Source of the DNA: Flavobacteriales bacterium
Lineage (GTDB): Bacteria; Bacteroidota; Bacteroidia; Flavobacteriales; Crocinitomicaceae
Length of the DNA: 16,066 nucleotides
Direction: 5' to 3'
NCBI GenBank assembly: GCA_947375085.1
Contig: CANCEQ010000052.1
Span: 1-16,066 of the forward strand
The notes below the pieces were generated by a model. It saw nothing but the letters and a program-made list of their open reading frames with translations. It searched no databases and was not told where the DNA came from. The position numbers were made by a program, and so were the translations under genes. Shown in pieces: positions 8,324 through 15,433 of this stretch. Numbering within the stretch: position 1 is the first letter of the stretch; every line of letters starts with the position of its first letter.

Positions 8324-11300
8324 ACAACTATACGCAGCAAATCGGACAAATAGAACGAATTTCTCAAAATCGTATTGTCAAATTGTTTAGAGAACAATTA
8401 GGCTTTACCTATTATGGTAATTGGGAAGAACGAGAAAATAATAGCAATATTGAAGAAAGTTATTTGGGTAGTTATTTGCTAAAACAAGGCTATTCGGTTA
8501 CTGTTTTTAGTAAAGCGATATATGAACTCAAGCAGGTTGCAGATAGTTTTAGTGATGATTTATATGTCAAAAACAAAAAGATTTATGACATGCTTCGGTA
8601 TGGTATTCCTGTTAAGGAAGATGTGGGAACTAATTACACCACAGTTCATTTAATTGATTGGAAAAACTGGGAAAACAATGATTTTGCAATTGCTGAAGAA
8701 GTTACTGTAAAAGGCAATAGAGACAAACGCCCTGATATTGTCATATATGTAAATGGAATTGCTCTAGGAGTTTTAGAATTGAAACGTGGATTGGTAGAAA
8801 TTTCGGAAGGTATTCGTCAGAACATTACCAATCAACAAGATAGTTTCATTCAATCGTTCTTTTCTACCATTCAGTTTGTTATGGCTGGTAACGACACACA
8901 GGGTTTGAAATACGGAACCATCGGAACCAAAGAAAAATATTTCCTAAATTGGAAAGAAGACGAGCACGATAACAACGATCTAAAAGTAGATAAGTACTTA
9001 AAGAAAATTTGTACTAAGGAGCGATTTCTTGATATTATTTACAATTGCGTTTTATTTGATGCAGGAATAAAAAAACTACCAAGACCCCATCAGTATTTTG
9101 GTTTAAAAGCATCACAAGAACGTATTAAAAAGAAAGAAGGCGGAATTATTTGGCACACCCAAGGATCTGGAAAAAGTATCATGATGGTTATGCTTGCAAA
9201 ATGGATATTAGAGAATAACGCTAATGCAAGAGTAATCATTCTGACAGATAGAACTGAATTGGATAAACAAATAGAACGAGTATTTAATGATGCAGGTGAA
9301 CCTATCAAAAGGACAAGTAGTGGAAAAGAATTATTACAGCAACTAACTCAACCATTACCTAGATTATTATGCTCTTTAGTTCATAAATTTGGTAAAAAAA
9401 GTGAGGATAATTTTGATGATTTCATCAAAGAATTAGAAAATAATCCAGTACAAACTGTTGGAGAATTATATGTTTTTGTTGATGAATGTCACCGTACTCA
9501 AAGCGGAAAATTACATTTGGTAATGAAAATGATGTTGCAAAATGCTATTTTCATTGGTTTTACAGGAACACCATTATTAAAGCAAGATAAGAAAACCACT
9601 TTAGAAGTTTTTGGTTCATATATACATACTTACAAATTTAATGAAGCTGTAGAAGATGAAGTGGTGAAAGATTTAGTTTATGAAGGTCGAGATATTGATC
9701 AAAAATTATCATCACCAGCAAAGATAGATGCTTGGTTTGAAGCAAAAACCAAAGGTCTAAATGACTTTCAGAAATCGGAACTTAAAAAGAAATGGGGAAC
9801 CATGCAAAATGTATTGAGTTCAAAATCCAGGATGGAGAAAGTAGTTAGTGATATTCTTTTTGATTTCAGTACTAAACCTCGATTATCAAATGAAAAAGGA
9901 AATGCTATCCTGGTGGCCTCTAGTATATATGAAGCTTGTAAATATTTTGAACTTTTCAATAGAACAGAGTTAAAAGGAAAATGTGCAGTTGTTACTTCTT
10001 ACAATCCTGCCACAAGAGACATTAACACCGAAGATACTGGTGCTAATACTGAAACGGACAAAGAATATATCTTTAAAATTTATTCTGATCTACTTGAAAA
10101 AGTGGTAGCAAATCCCAATCAGACCAAAACAGAAACATACGAAGACATTGCAAAAGCAAAGTTTAGAGAAGAACCTGCCAATATGAAATTACTAATTGTC
10201 GTTTCTAAATTATTAACAGGTTTTGATGCGCCATCTTGTACCTATTTATATATTGACAAGTTCATGCAAGACCACACGTTGTTTCAAGCAATTTGTAGAG
10301 TTAATCGTCTTGATACTGATGATAAGACTTTTGGATATATTGTGGATTATAAAAATCTGTTTGACAATGTATCCGATGCGATAAATGTTTATACTTCTGA
10401 ATTGGACACAGAAAGTTTTACAAAAGAAGATTGTGAAGTTTTATTGAAAGATAGACTAAAGATAGGAAGAGAGCGTCTAGATAACGCTTTGGAGGAATTA
10501 GAAATGATTTGCGAGCCTGTTTCCCCTCCAAAACAACAATTACAGTACTTTCAATACTTCTGTGGAAATACTGAAATTGAAACCGATTTAAAAGAGCGAG
10601 AAGCACAAAGAACAGCTTTATATAAAGGCACTGTAGCATTTATCAGAGCATTTGCAAACATAGCTGCTGATCTGGAAGAAGCTGGTTATAATGAAAAGGA
10701 AATAATTCATATTAATAAACGTTTAGATTTCTATCTTAAACTAAGAGAAGAAATTAGAAAGTTAAGTGGTGAAACCTTAGATTTAAAAACCTATGAGGCC
10801 GATATGCGTCACTTAATTGACCATTACATACAAGCTGAAGAATCAGTTGTTGTTTCTCCATTTGGAGATATACCATTATTGGATTTAATTATTAATTCAG
10901 GTATTTTAGATGCAATTAATTCATTGCCTGCTGGTATAAAATCCAATCAACAAGCAGTAGCAGAAACGATAGAAAATAATGTCCGTCAGAAAATCATTAG
11001 AGATCATTTAATTGATCCAGCTTTTTTTGAAGAAATGTCTAAATTATTGACTGCTATAATTCAAGAGAGAAAGAGCCAAGCTTTAAATTATAATGAATAT
11101 CTAAAGAAAATTGCAGATTTAGCAAAAAAAGTGAATGATGGTAAAAAAGAGAATCTACCAGAAGTTCTTACTACTCAGCCTCAAAGAGCTTTATTTAACA
11201 ATTTAAATAATAATGTTGAACTAGCTATGGCATGCGATGCGGCAGTACAATATAGTAAACAAGATAATTTTAGAGGTGATTTGGTAAAAGAGAGAAATAT

Positions 11301-11385
11301 AAAAAAAGCTTTATTCAGTGTCTTAAAAAACGAAGATGAAGTAGAACGAATTTTCCAAATCATATTAAGTCAAAAGGAATATTAA
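8320..11385 (+). CDS. hsdR: Type I restriction endonuclease subunit HsdR (motor and nuclease)
   Basis: This is the ATP-dependent translocase and endonuclease subunit, which pulls in DNA and cuts it away from the unmethylated target when assembled with HsdM and HsdS. The 1021 residues are normal for the family. The N-terminal PD-(D/E)XK nuclease has D139 and the E153-L-K155 pair (RPDIVIYVNG ... VLELK). The superfamily 2 helicase motor follows: Walker A TQGSGKS at 280-286 (K285), the DECH box at 388-391, motif III GFTGTP at 413-418, LLTGFDAP at 631-638 and motif VI QAICRVNR at 656-663. The C-terminal 300 residues are helical and should bind the methylase core. All key catalytic residues are present, so the enzyme looks intact. 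Its ATG overlaps the stop of the DUF262-only gene (ATGA), and its TAA abuts the next ATG. Confidence 0.97.
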   Translation: MNNYTQQIGQIERISQNRIVKLFREQLGFTYYGNWEERENNSNIEESYLGSYLLKQGYSVTVFSKAIYELKQVADSFSDDLYVKNKKIYDMLRYGIPVKEDVGTNYTTVHLIDWKNWENNDFAIAEEVTVKGNRDKRPDIVIYVNGIALGVLELKRGLVEISEGIRQNITNQQDSFIQSFFSTIQFVMAGNDTQGLKYGTIGTKEKYFLNWKEDEHDNNDLKVDKYLKKICTKERFLDIIYNCVLFDAGIKKLPRPHQYFGLKASQERIKKKEGGIIWHTQGSGKSIMMVMLAKWILENNANARVIILTDRTELDKQIERVFNDAGEPIKRTSSGKELLQQLTQPLPRLLCSLVHKFGKKSEDNFDDFIKELENNPVQTVGELYVFVDECHRTQSGKLHLVMKMMLQNAIFIGFTGTPLLKQDKKTTLEVFGSYIHTYKFNEAVEDEVVKDLVYEGRDIDQKLSSPAKIDAWFEAKTKGLNDFQKSELKKKWGTMQNVLSSKSRMEKVVSDILFDFSTKPRLSNEKGNAILVASSIYEACKYFELFNRTELKGKCAVVTSYNPATRDINTEDTGANTETDKEYIFKIYSDLLEKVVANPNQTKTETYEDIAKAKFREEPANMKLLIVVSKLLTGFDAPSCTYLYIDKFMQDHTLFQAICRVNRLDTDDKTFGYIVDYKNLFDNVSDAINVYTSELDTESFTKEDCEVLLKDRLKIGRERLDNALEELEMICEPVSPPKQQLQYFQYFCGNTEIETDLKEREAQRTALYKGTVAFIRAFANIAADLEEAGYNEKEIIHINKRLDFYLKLREEIRKLSGETLDLKTYEADMRHLIDHYIQAEESVVVSPFGDIPLLDLIINSGILDAINSLPAGIKSNQQAVAETIENNVRQKIIRDHLIDPAFFEEMSKLLTAIIQERKSQALNYNEYLKKIADLAKKVNDGKKENLPEVLTTQPQRALFNNLNNNVELAMACDAAVQYSKQDNFRGDLVKERNIKKALFSVLKNEDEVERIFQIILSQKEY

Positions 11386-12078
11386 ATGCAAGAAATACAA
11401 CTTGGTGATATTGCTATTGAGGTAACTCAAAAGGATATAAAAAATGTACACTTGAGCGTTTACCCACCTTTCGGTCAGGTGAAAATTGCTGCACCATTGC
11501 GAATGAATTTAGACACTATTCGTATTTATGCTATAACAAAATTAAGTTGGATCCGGAAACAACAATCTAAAATAATAGCTCAAAAAAGGGAAGCCCCTAG
11601 AGAATATATAACAAAAGAAAGTCACTATTACTTAGGGAAAAGATATTTACTAAAAGTTATTGAACACAACTCCCCTCCTATTGTTAAACTTAAACAAAAT
11701 ACGATAGAATTATATGTCAGACACGATACGAACACAGCTAAAAGAAAAGAGATTTTAGACGAATGGTATCGTGCTAAGCTAAAAGAAATTATTCCAAGTA
11801 TTATTTCTAGATGGAAATCAAAATTGAATGTTGAAGTAAATGATTTTGGAGTAAAAAAAATGAAAACTAAATGGGGAACTTGTAATATTGAATCACATCG
11901 AATTTGGCTTAATTTAGAATTAGCAAAAAAGCCAATCATATGCTTAGAATATATAATAATTCACGAGATGACTCATTTATTAGAACGTAATCATAATACT
12001 CGGTTTGTTGCATTAATGAATCAATTTATGCCTAACTGGAAAGAAGTGAAAGAAGAATTGAATTTATTACCAATATAA
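11386..12078 (+). CDS. YgjP/DUF45-type (M48-like) zinc metallopeptidase
   Basis: This is a 230-residue predicted metallopeptidase of the YgjP (DUF45) group. The zinc site is HEMTH at 193-197 (HExxH: H193, E194, H197), with H203 in RNHNTRF as the likely third ligand. The family's TKWGTC block is at 161-166 and the closing MPNWKEVKEEL segment at 215-225. The N-terminal half (about 1-110) is the beta-rich region typical of the family. There is no signal peptide, so it should act in the cytoplasm. Its start directly follows the hsdR stop (TAAATG) and it is the last gene of the operon. Such peptidases are often encoded next to type I restriction genes, but their substrate is not established. Proteolytic control of the restriction complex is a speculative option. 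Confidence 0.9.
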   Translation: MQEIQLGDIAIEVTQKDIKNVHLSVYPPFGQVKIAAPLRMNLDTIRIYAITKLSWIRKQQSKIIAQKREAPREYITKESHYYLGKRYLLKVIEHNSPPIVKLKQNTIELYVRHDTNTAKRKEILDEWYRAKLKEIIPSIISRWKSKLNVEVNDFGVKKMKTKWGTCNIESHRIWLNLELAKKPIICLEYIIIHEMTHLLERNHNTRFVALMNQFMPNWKEVKEELNLLPI

Positions 12079-12333
12079 TCTATAAAACTTTAAATTTTCT
12101 TCTTTTTATATTCTGTTTCATTTTGAAAATTATGGAGAACTTTAAACTCATTATTGTTTAGGTTTTTAATATTATTGTTTCTAAAAAGGTTGATATTAAT
12201 TTCAAAATAAACCAGTCAGTTTAAATCAAGAGATAATGATGAATTATACAAAAGATAATTTTCCATGGGATGAAAAGGCAATTATAGAACATAGATAAGA
12301 AATGATTAAATAAATTAACCAATTACTATTAAA
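12079..12333. other. 255-nt gene-poor stretch after the hsd operon
   Basis: No gene of normal size and no convincing rho-independent terminator or TAnnTTTG promoter was found on either strand. The 10-mer ATTATTGTTT occurs twice in direct orientation (12150-12159 and 12171-12180). A 20-codon frame starts with a tandem ATGATG at 12236 and ends at TAA 12298 (it contains NYTKDNFPWDEKAIIEHR); it could be a micro-ORF or the remnant of a decayed gene, with no further support. How the next gene (12334) is transcribed is therefore unclear: read-through from the hsd operon or an unrecognised promoter. Confidence 0.5.
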
Positions 12334-12732
12334 ATGAAAAATTTAGTTCAAGATATAGAAAAAATAACAAGAAATTTTGAAAGTAAACCTTTTTCTGAAA
12401 ATGTTAGAATGTTAAAATTAGACTTTGATCTAACTTCTTTAGATTCACCTCAAAATTACGCAAAAATTATGGGCGATATTTCGGAAGTGTATCGTCAAAG
12501 TAGACTATTATTCATTTACTCCGTATTAAACAAAGTGTGTTTAGACGAAGGCAAAATTTATCCATTTAATAATCCATTTCAAGCAGGAATGAGCTATTCT
12601 GGAGTAATGAAAAAAGAAGATACTTTTTACCTACTTGATGAAGATGGGGATTTAAGAGAAGTTTTTACGAGTGAAAAATTCACCCAATTTATTGACGATG
12701 AATTTTGGGAGGTTTATGAAGATGAACAATAA
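12334..12732 (+). CDS. Small, strongly acidic protein of unknown function
   Basis: This is a 132-residue protein I cannot assign to a family. It carries 26 Asp/Glu against 15 Lys/Arg by hand count, and most of the excess is in the last 40 or so residues (LLDEDGDLREV, then IDDEFWEVYEDEQ at the end). The middle has a mixed hydrophobic segment (SRLLFIYSVLNKVCL, about 56-70) that is more like a core helix than a membrane span. There is no signal peptide. Protein-like composition and a clean ATG to TAA frame of this length in AT-rich DNA favour a real gene. It stands alone, 255 nt after the hsd operon and convergent with the following minus-strand pair, with only 29 nt between the two stops. The acidity could suit an immunity- or DNA-mimic-type protein, but this is a guess. 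Confidence 0.7.
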   Translation: MKNLVQDIEKITRNFESKPFSENVRMLKLDFDLTSLDSPQNYAKIMGDISEVYRQSRLLFIYSVLNKVCLDEGKIYPFNNPFQAGMSYSGVMKKEDTFYLLDEDGDLREVFTSEKFTQFIDDEFWEVYEDEQ

Positions 12733-12761
12733 AAAAAGTACTTTAAAATTAAAATCCAGTT

Positions 12762-13388
12762 TTAGCTACAATACATAAAAGTAATTATGTCAACTGGTAT
12801 ATCTTGAAATTTACCTGCTTGTATATAGATAGGAGTTAAATGTTCATCTATCTCTTGTTGACTAATTGTATTATTTTCTAACATTTTAATCCAGCTTTCT
12901 TTTGCAAGTTCACTGGGATTTTTTTTTGAATAAATCAATTGTTGTAAATCATTGAAATATTTGACTGACTCTTTTAAATTGTTATTCAAAGGGTTAGACG
13001 ATTTTAGCCAATTATTAAAATGGATATAAAAGATTTCACAAGGATTATGTTTAGAGAATGATCTCATCTTAGCGACATCCTTTTTGAAATGATCAGAAAA
13101 CTCTTTAGAATACTTTATAACAGATTGAGCTTTAAATTCAATTAAACATTCCATTTTATTCGTGACTTTATTCAAAACAGCTAAATCAATTCGCTGGTTT
13201 GAACCTTTTGGTTTCCATTCACGACAAACCAAGTATTCATCTGTCAACTCCTTTTGCAGTTCAAAAGCTATTTTATCTCGCAATTGAAATTCAATCTTAC
13301 TAGTCAAAGCTAAAAAAGCAAGTTCATCATTTTGAAATTTTGAAGAAAGATCTTTAATGATCGCGGGAAGAATGTTTTTAAATTTCAT
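12762..13388 (-). CDS. Putative PD-(D/E)XK nuclease-like protein, second gene of a two-gene unit
   Basis: This is a protein of about 208 residues with a probable PD-(D/E)XK core. In numbering from the ATG start, RIDLAVL carries D68 and IEFKAQ carries E84 and K86, the D...ExK triad on neighbouring strands. An upstream helix (IEFQLRDKIAFELQKEL, about 32-48) and the strand VCREW precede it, in the usual alpha-beta order of this fold. The C-terminal half is helical and lacks a recognised DNA-binding domain. I chose the ATG at 13388, 8 nt past the upstream stop. A TTG four codons earlier (13400) would instead overlap that stop as TTGA. The gene follows a larger PD-(D/E)XK gene and should be co-transcribed with it. 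It could be a nuclease partner or a catalytically weak companion; no specific family is recognised. Confidence 0.7.
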   Translation of the reverse strand: MKFKNILPAIIKDLSSKFQNDELAFLALTSKIEFQLRDKIAFELQKELTDEYLVCREWKPKGSNQRIDLAVLNKVTNKMECLIEFKAQSVIKYSKEFSDHFKKDVAKMRSFSKHNPCEIFYIHFNNWLKSSNPLNNNLKESVKYFNDLQQLIYSKKNPSELAKESWIKMLENNTISQQEIDEHLTPIYIQAGKFQDIPVDIITFMYCS

Positions 13389-13396
13389 TTTGTAAT

Positions 13397-14299
13397 TCAA
13401 TACCTATCTTTTAAATAGTTAATCCAATCTTTAAAAGTATTTTCTTCAAACACACTCTCTGCTGTCGCAATAAATTTCTCGAAAGTAATTGGAATGAAAG
13501 TGTGTTGATATTCTGGTTTTATGCAATTTAAATACTCATCTGATACCATTTTCTGATACGTATTTCCAGAAGGATAAAAATGAACTGAATAAAAATGTTG
13601 TAATTGATTCATTTGTAAAAGCTTAATACCTAACAAATGATTTCTCCAAGGCTGTTTTAATTTTTTTGAACGAAGTTTAGGATAGGTTTCTTCAATAAAA
13701 TAATTTGATTTAATTGCTGTTTGGTTATACTCGGAATCATTATTTTCTAACTTCTCTTTCTCTGATTCACCGAAAGCGTAAGATAACTCAGTATATTTCA
13801 CTTCTATCCCTAAACCACATAATTTTCCATTATTGGTAAATTCAATATAGACATCAAATGAAGTTTTATCATTTAATAACTCCTCAGAGGTAAGATGAGA
13901 TGCAAACTCAATTTTAATAGCATCTACCCTATCTATTTGAATTTTTCCATCGAATAATTTATGTAAAAAATCAATTAATAGTTTTTGATTCGTTTGTTTT
14001 AAATTTTCTAAAGGATGAAAAAAGTTATAGGGTATATGTTCACTTCTTAGCATATTTTTCAAACCTGTTCCAGCAAAATTAATTTTCTTTCCCTTTTGTT
14101 CTTTCGCCCATTCTTGAAGGTTTTGCCACACATTAGAATCACCATAACAATAAAACATTGCTCCAGTTAAAGCATCTTCATCGGAAAGGATATGTTCATA
14201 TTCAACATTTTTGAATTTACCACTTTTTGTCAATCCAAGTTTCTTTTTAAATTCCAACTGTTTTTCTAAAGATTGTTGTTTCCAATTTGCTTTTTTCAT
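13397..14299 (-). CDS. Putative restriction endonuclease, PD-(D/E)XK fold, resembling the PGN_0703 family
   Basis: This 300-residue protein has a clear PD-(D/E)XK signature: D149 in SFDVYIEF and E166-V-K168 in GIEVKYTE, separated by a short beta turn. Upstream, RSEHIPYNFFHPL (85-97) and, downstream, HFYSVHFYPSGNTY (235-248) are further conserved-looking blocks. The pattern resembles the PGN_0703-type putative restriction endonucleases common in Bacteroidota; this assignment is from memory of the motifs, not a search. No methylase is adjacent, so it may be a solitary or modification-dependent enzyme, or one shared with the hsd locus. The ATG at 14299 lies about 20 nt downstream of a good TAnnTTTG promoter element on the same strand. 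Its stop is next to the start of the second PD-(D/E)XK gene, indicating a bicistronic unit. Confidence 0.78.
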   Translation of the reverse strand: MKKANWKQQSLEKQLEFKKKLGLTKSGKFKNVEYEHILSDEDALTGAMFYCYGDSNVWQNLQEWAKEQKGKKINFAGTGLKNMLRSEHIPYNFFHPLENLKQTNQKLLIDFLHKLFDGKIQIDRVDAIKIEFASHLTSEELLNDKTSFDVYIEFTNNGKLCGLGIEVKYTELSYAFGESEKEKLENNDSEYNQTAIKSNYFIEETYPKLRSKKLKQPWRNHLLGIKLLQMNQLQHFYSVHFYPSGNTYQKMVSDEYLNCIKPEYQHTFIPITFEKFIATAESVFEENTFKDWINYLKDRY

Positions 14300-14321
14300 A
14301 ACTCAAGTAATGTGTATGAAT

Positions 14322-14329
14322 CAAATATA
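14322..14329 (-). promoter_or_regulatory. Bacteroidota-type -7 promoter element for the minus-strand nuclease pair
   Basis: On the minus strand this reads TATATTTG, a perfect match to the Bacteroidota -7 consensus TAnnTTTG. It lies 22 nt upstream of the ATG at 14299, giving a short leader. No TTTG-like -33 box is found at the usual spacing; instead a 10-bp palindrome (AACATATGTT, 14356-14365) occupies that zone. In AT-rich DNA such octamers can occur by chance. Confidence 0.5.
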
Positions 14330-14484
14330 ATCAAAATCATTATTTAAATATTTAAAACATATGTTATATTTTTAAAAAATTCACGTTAAAAAATCAGAAA
14401 GAAATCAAGTAGAAAAAAACATATTGATTCAACTAATTAATTTAAGCTTTAATAAGTCAGCCGCATTTTGTCGTAGTCTTATAA

Positions 14485-14492
14485 TATTTTTG
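14485..14492 (+). promoter_or_regulatory. Bacteroidota-type -7 promoter element for the DnaB-like gene
   Basis: TATTTTTG matches TAnnTTTG perfectly. It lies 48 nt upstream of the ATG at 14541. A TTTG at 14467-14470 could serve as the -33 box, but the 14-nt spacing is shorter than usual. The predicted transcript would carry a leader of about 40 nt. Confidence 0.45.
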
Positions 14493-14540
14493 TTTAAGAA
14501 AATGAAAGAACATAGTTCTGAAATAAATAATAGGTAAAGT

Positions 14541-15344
14541 ATGTACAAAAAGAAGTCTAAACAGTATGTGAAATCTGGTTTTCGAGATCTTGATCGTTCT
14601 ATAAATGGTTGGGAAGTGGGTAAAGTTACAATTTTAGCAGTTTCAGACTTTTATATGCCTGAAAAATTCAGCTATTCGATGTTTAAAAACATATGTTTTG
14701 ACACAAACACACCGACTTATTTATCATCCTCTTCTTGGTATGTAAATTTTGAAAAGAAAAAGCTATGCTCATTAATTTTAAAAACTCCCCTTGAAATACA
14801 ACATAAAGATTTAAGCTGCGTACTTCCTCACTATAAAGAGAAGTTACTATTAAATTCATCATTAATTATTGGAGATGATGAATTGGAGGAAGATATAAAC
14901 CTAAGTTTTTTCTTAGCACAATTTAAAATCAAATGTCAAAAACTAAAAACAGAAAATAAAATTGAATTAATACTATTGAGATTAAATTATATACTAAGTG
15001 GAGATTTATTAAAATCGAATAATTATAATGAAATTAAAAATAAAAGCAACTTTATACTTAATAAGCTGACTGAAATCTCTTTAGAGTTTGAGGTATCAGT
15101 AATTCTTTTTGTAAACTTAAATCATTATAATAAAAAAAATATAAAGCGACCAACTATTTCAAAACTTGAAAAATGTATAGATTTAGATCTCAATATAAAT
15201 AATGCTTATTTCATTTATTCAATTGAAGATAACAAACACCCTATAGATAGAGATGTAGTTTTTACTACTATTGAACACAAAGAAATAGCAAGATTTAAAT
15301 ATGAATTTGATTTTAAAAAACTATCTGATTGGCCAATTGAATAA
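14541..15344 (+). CDS. DnaB helicase C-terminal-domain-like protein lacking catalytic motifs (pseudo-ATPase)
   Basis: The 267-residue protein follows the RecA-like C-terminal domain of the replicative helicase DnaB in order. SGFRDLDRSINGWEVGKVTI (12-31) matches the TGF-x-x-LD ... GW-x-x-G entry. ELILLRLNYILSG (142-154) occupies the LIVIDYLQLISG Walker B position. NEIKNKSNFILNKLTEISLE (163-182), then VSVILFVNLNH, matches the helix and sensor strand before SQL. KRPTISKLEKC ... AYFIY (202-226) matches KRP-x-x-SDLRE ... FIYR. The catalytic positions are changed: no GKT/S P-loop (36-44 reads SDFYMPEKF), Walker B Asp replaced by Arg147, sensor Gln replaced by Asn192, and the KQRNG finger region reads EHKEI. 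The DnaB N-terminal domain is absent. It probably cannot hydrolyse ATP and may be a structural or regulatory RecA-fold protein (inference). Local GC is about 17% in the 180 bases counted, far below hsdM. It is divergent from the nuclease pair. Confidence 0.75.
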   Translation: MYKKKSKQYVKSGFRDLDRSINGWEVGKVTILAVSDFYMPEKFSYSMFKNICFDTNTPTYLSSSSWYVNFEKKKLCSLILKTPLEIQHKDLSCVLPHYKEKLLLNSSLIIGDDELEEDINLSFFLAQFKIKCQKLKTENKIELILLRLNYILSGDLLKSNNYNEIKNKSNFILNKLTEISLEFEVSVILFVNLNHYNKKNIKRPTISKLEKCIDLDLNINNAYFIYSIEDNKHPIDRDVVFTTIEHKEIARFKYEFDFKKLSDWPIE

Positions 15345-15433
15345 AATTAAAATTCACTTATTTAAACTTTTTTTTAAATGGAGTTCTGTCGTCATTAATA
15401 ATTAAACCAGAAACAAACTTATATTTATAAAAT

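Noticed and set aside
11628..11939. A 103-codon open frame on the minus strand inside the metallopeptidase gene
   Set aside because: It lies wholly within a gene with a clear zinc-binding motif, and its translation looks like an antisense shadow (hydrophobic, no motif).
12733..12761. Bidirectional terminator between the convergent stops (AAAGTACTTT palindrome and AT-rich arms)
   Set aside because: The palindrome has no loop and the other arms are only about 4 bp, so a stable hairpin is not supported.
14502..14537. An 11-codon leader frame (MKEHSSEINNR) ending 3 nt before the DnaB-like gene
   Set aside because: It is too short to distinguish from chance in AT-rich DNA, with no stalling motif or hairpin nearby.
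15355..15380. AT-only inverted repeat around an oligo-T tract (ATTTAAA...TTTAAAT) after the DnaB-like gene
   Set aside because: The stem has only A-T pairs and would be weak; it is a poor terminator candidate without expression data.
15420..15427. TATATTTA as a promoter element for the Cas4-like gene
   Set aside because: It lacks the final G of TAnnTTTG and lies only 6 nt before the ATG, leaving almost no leader.
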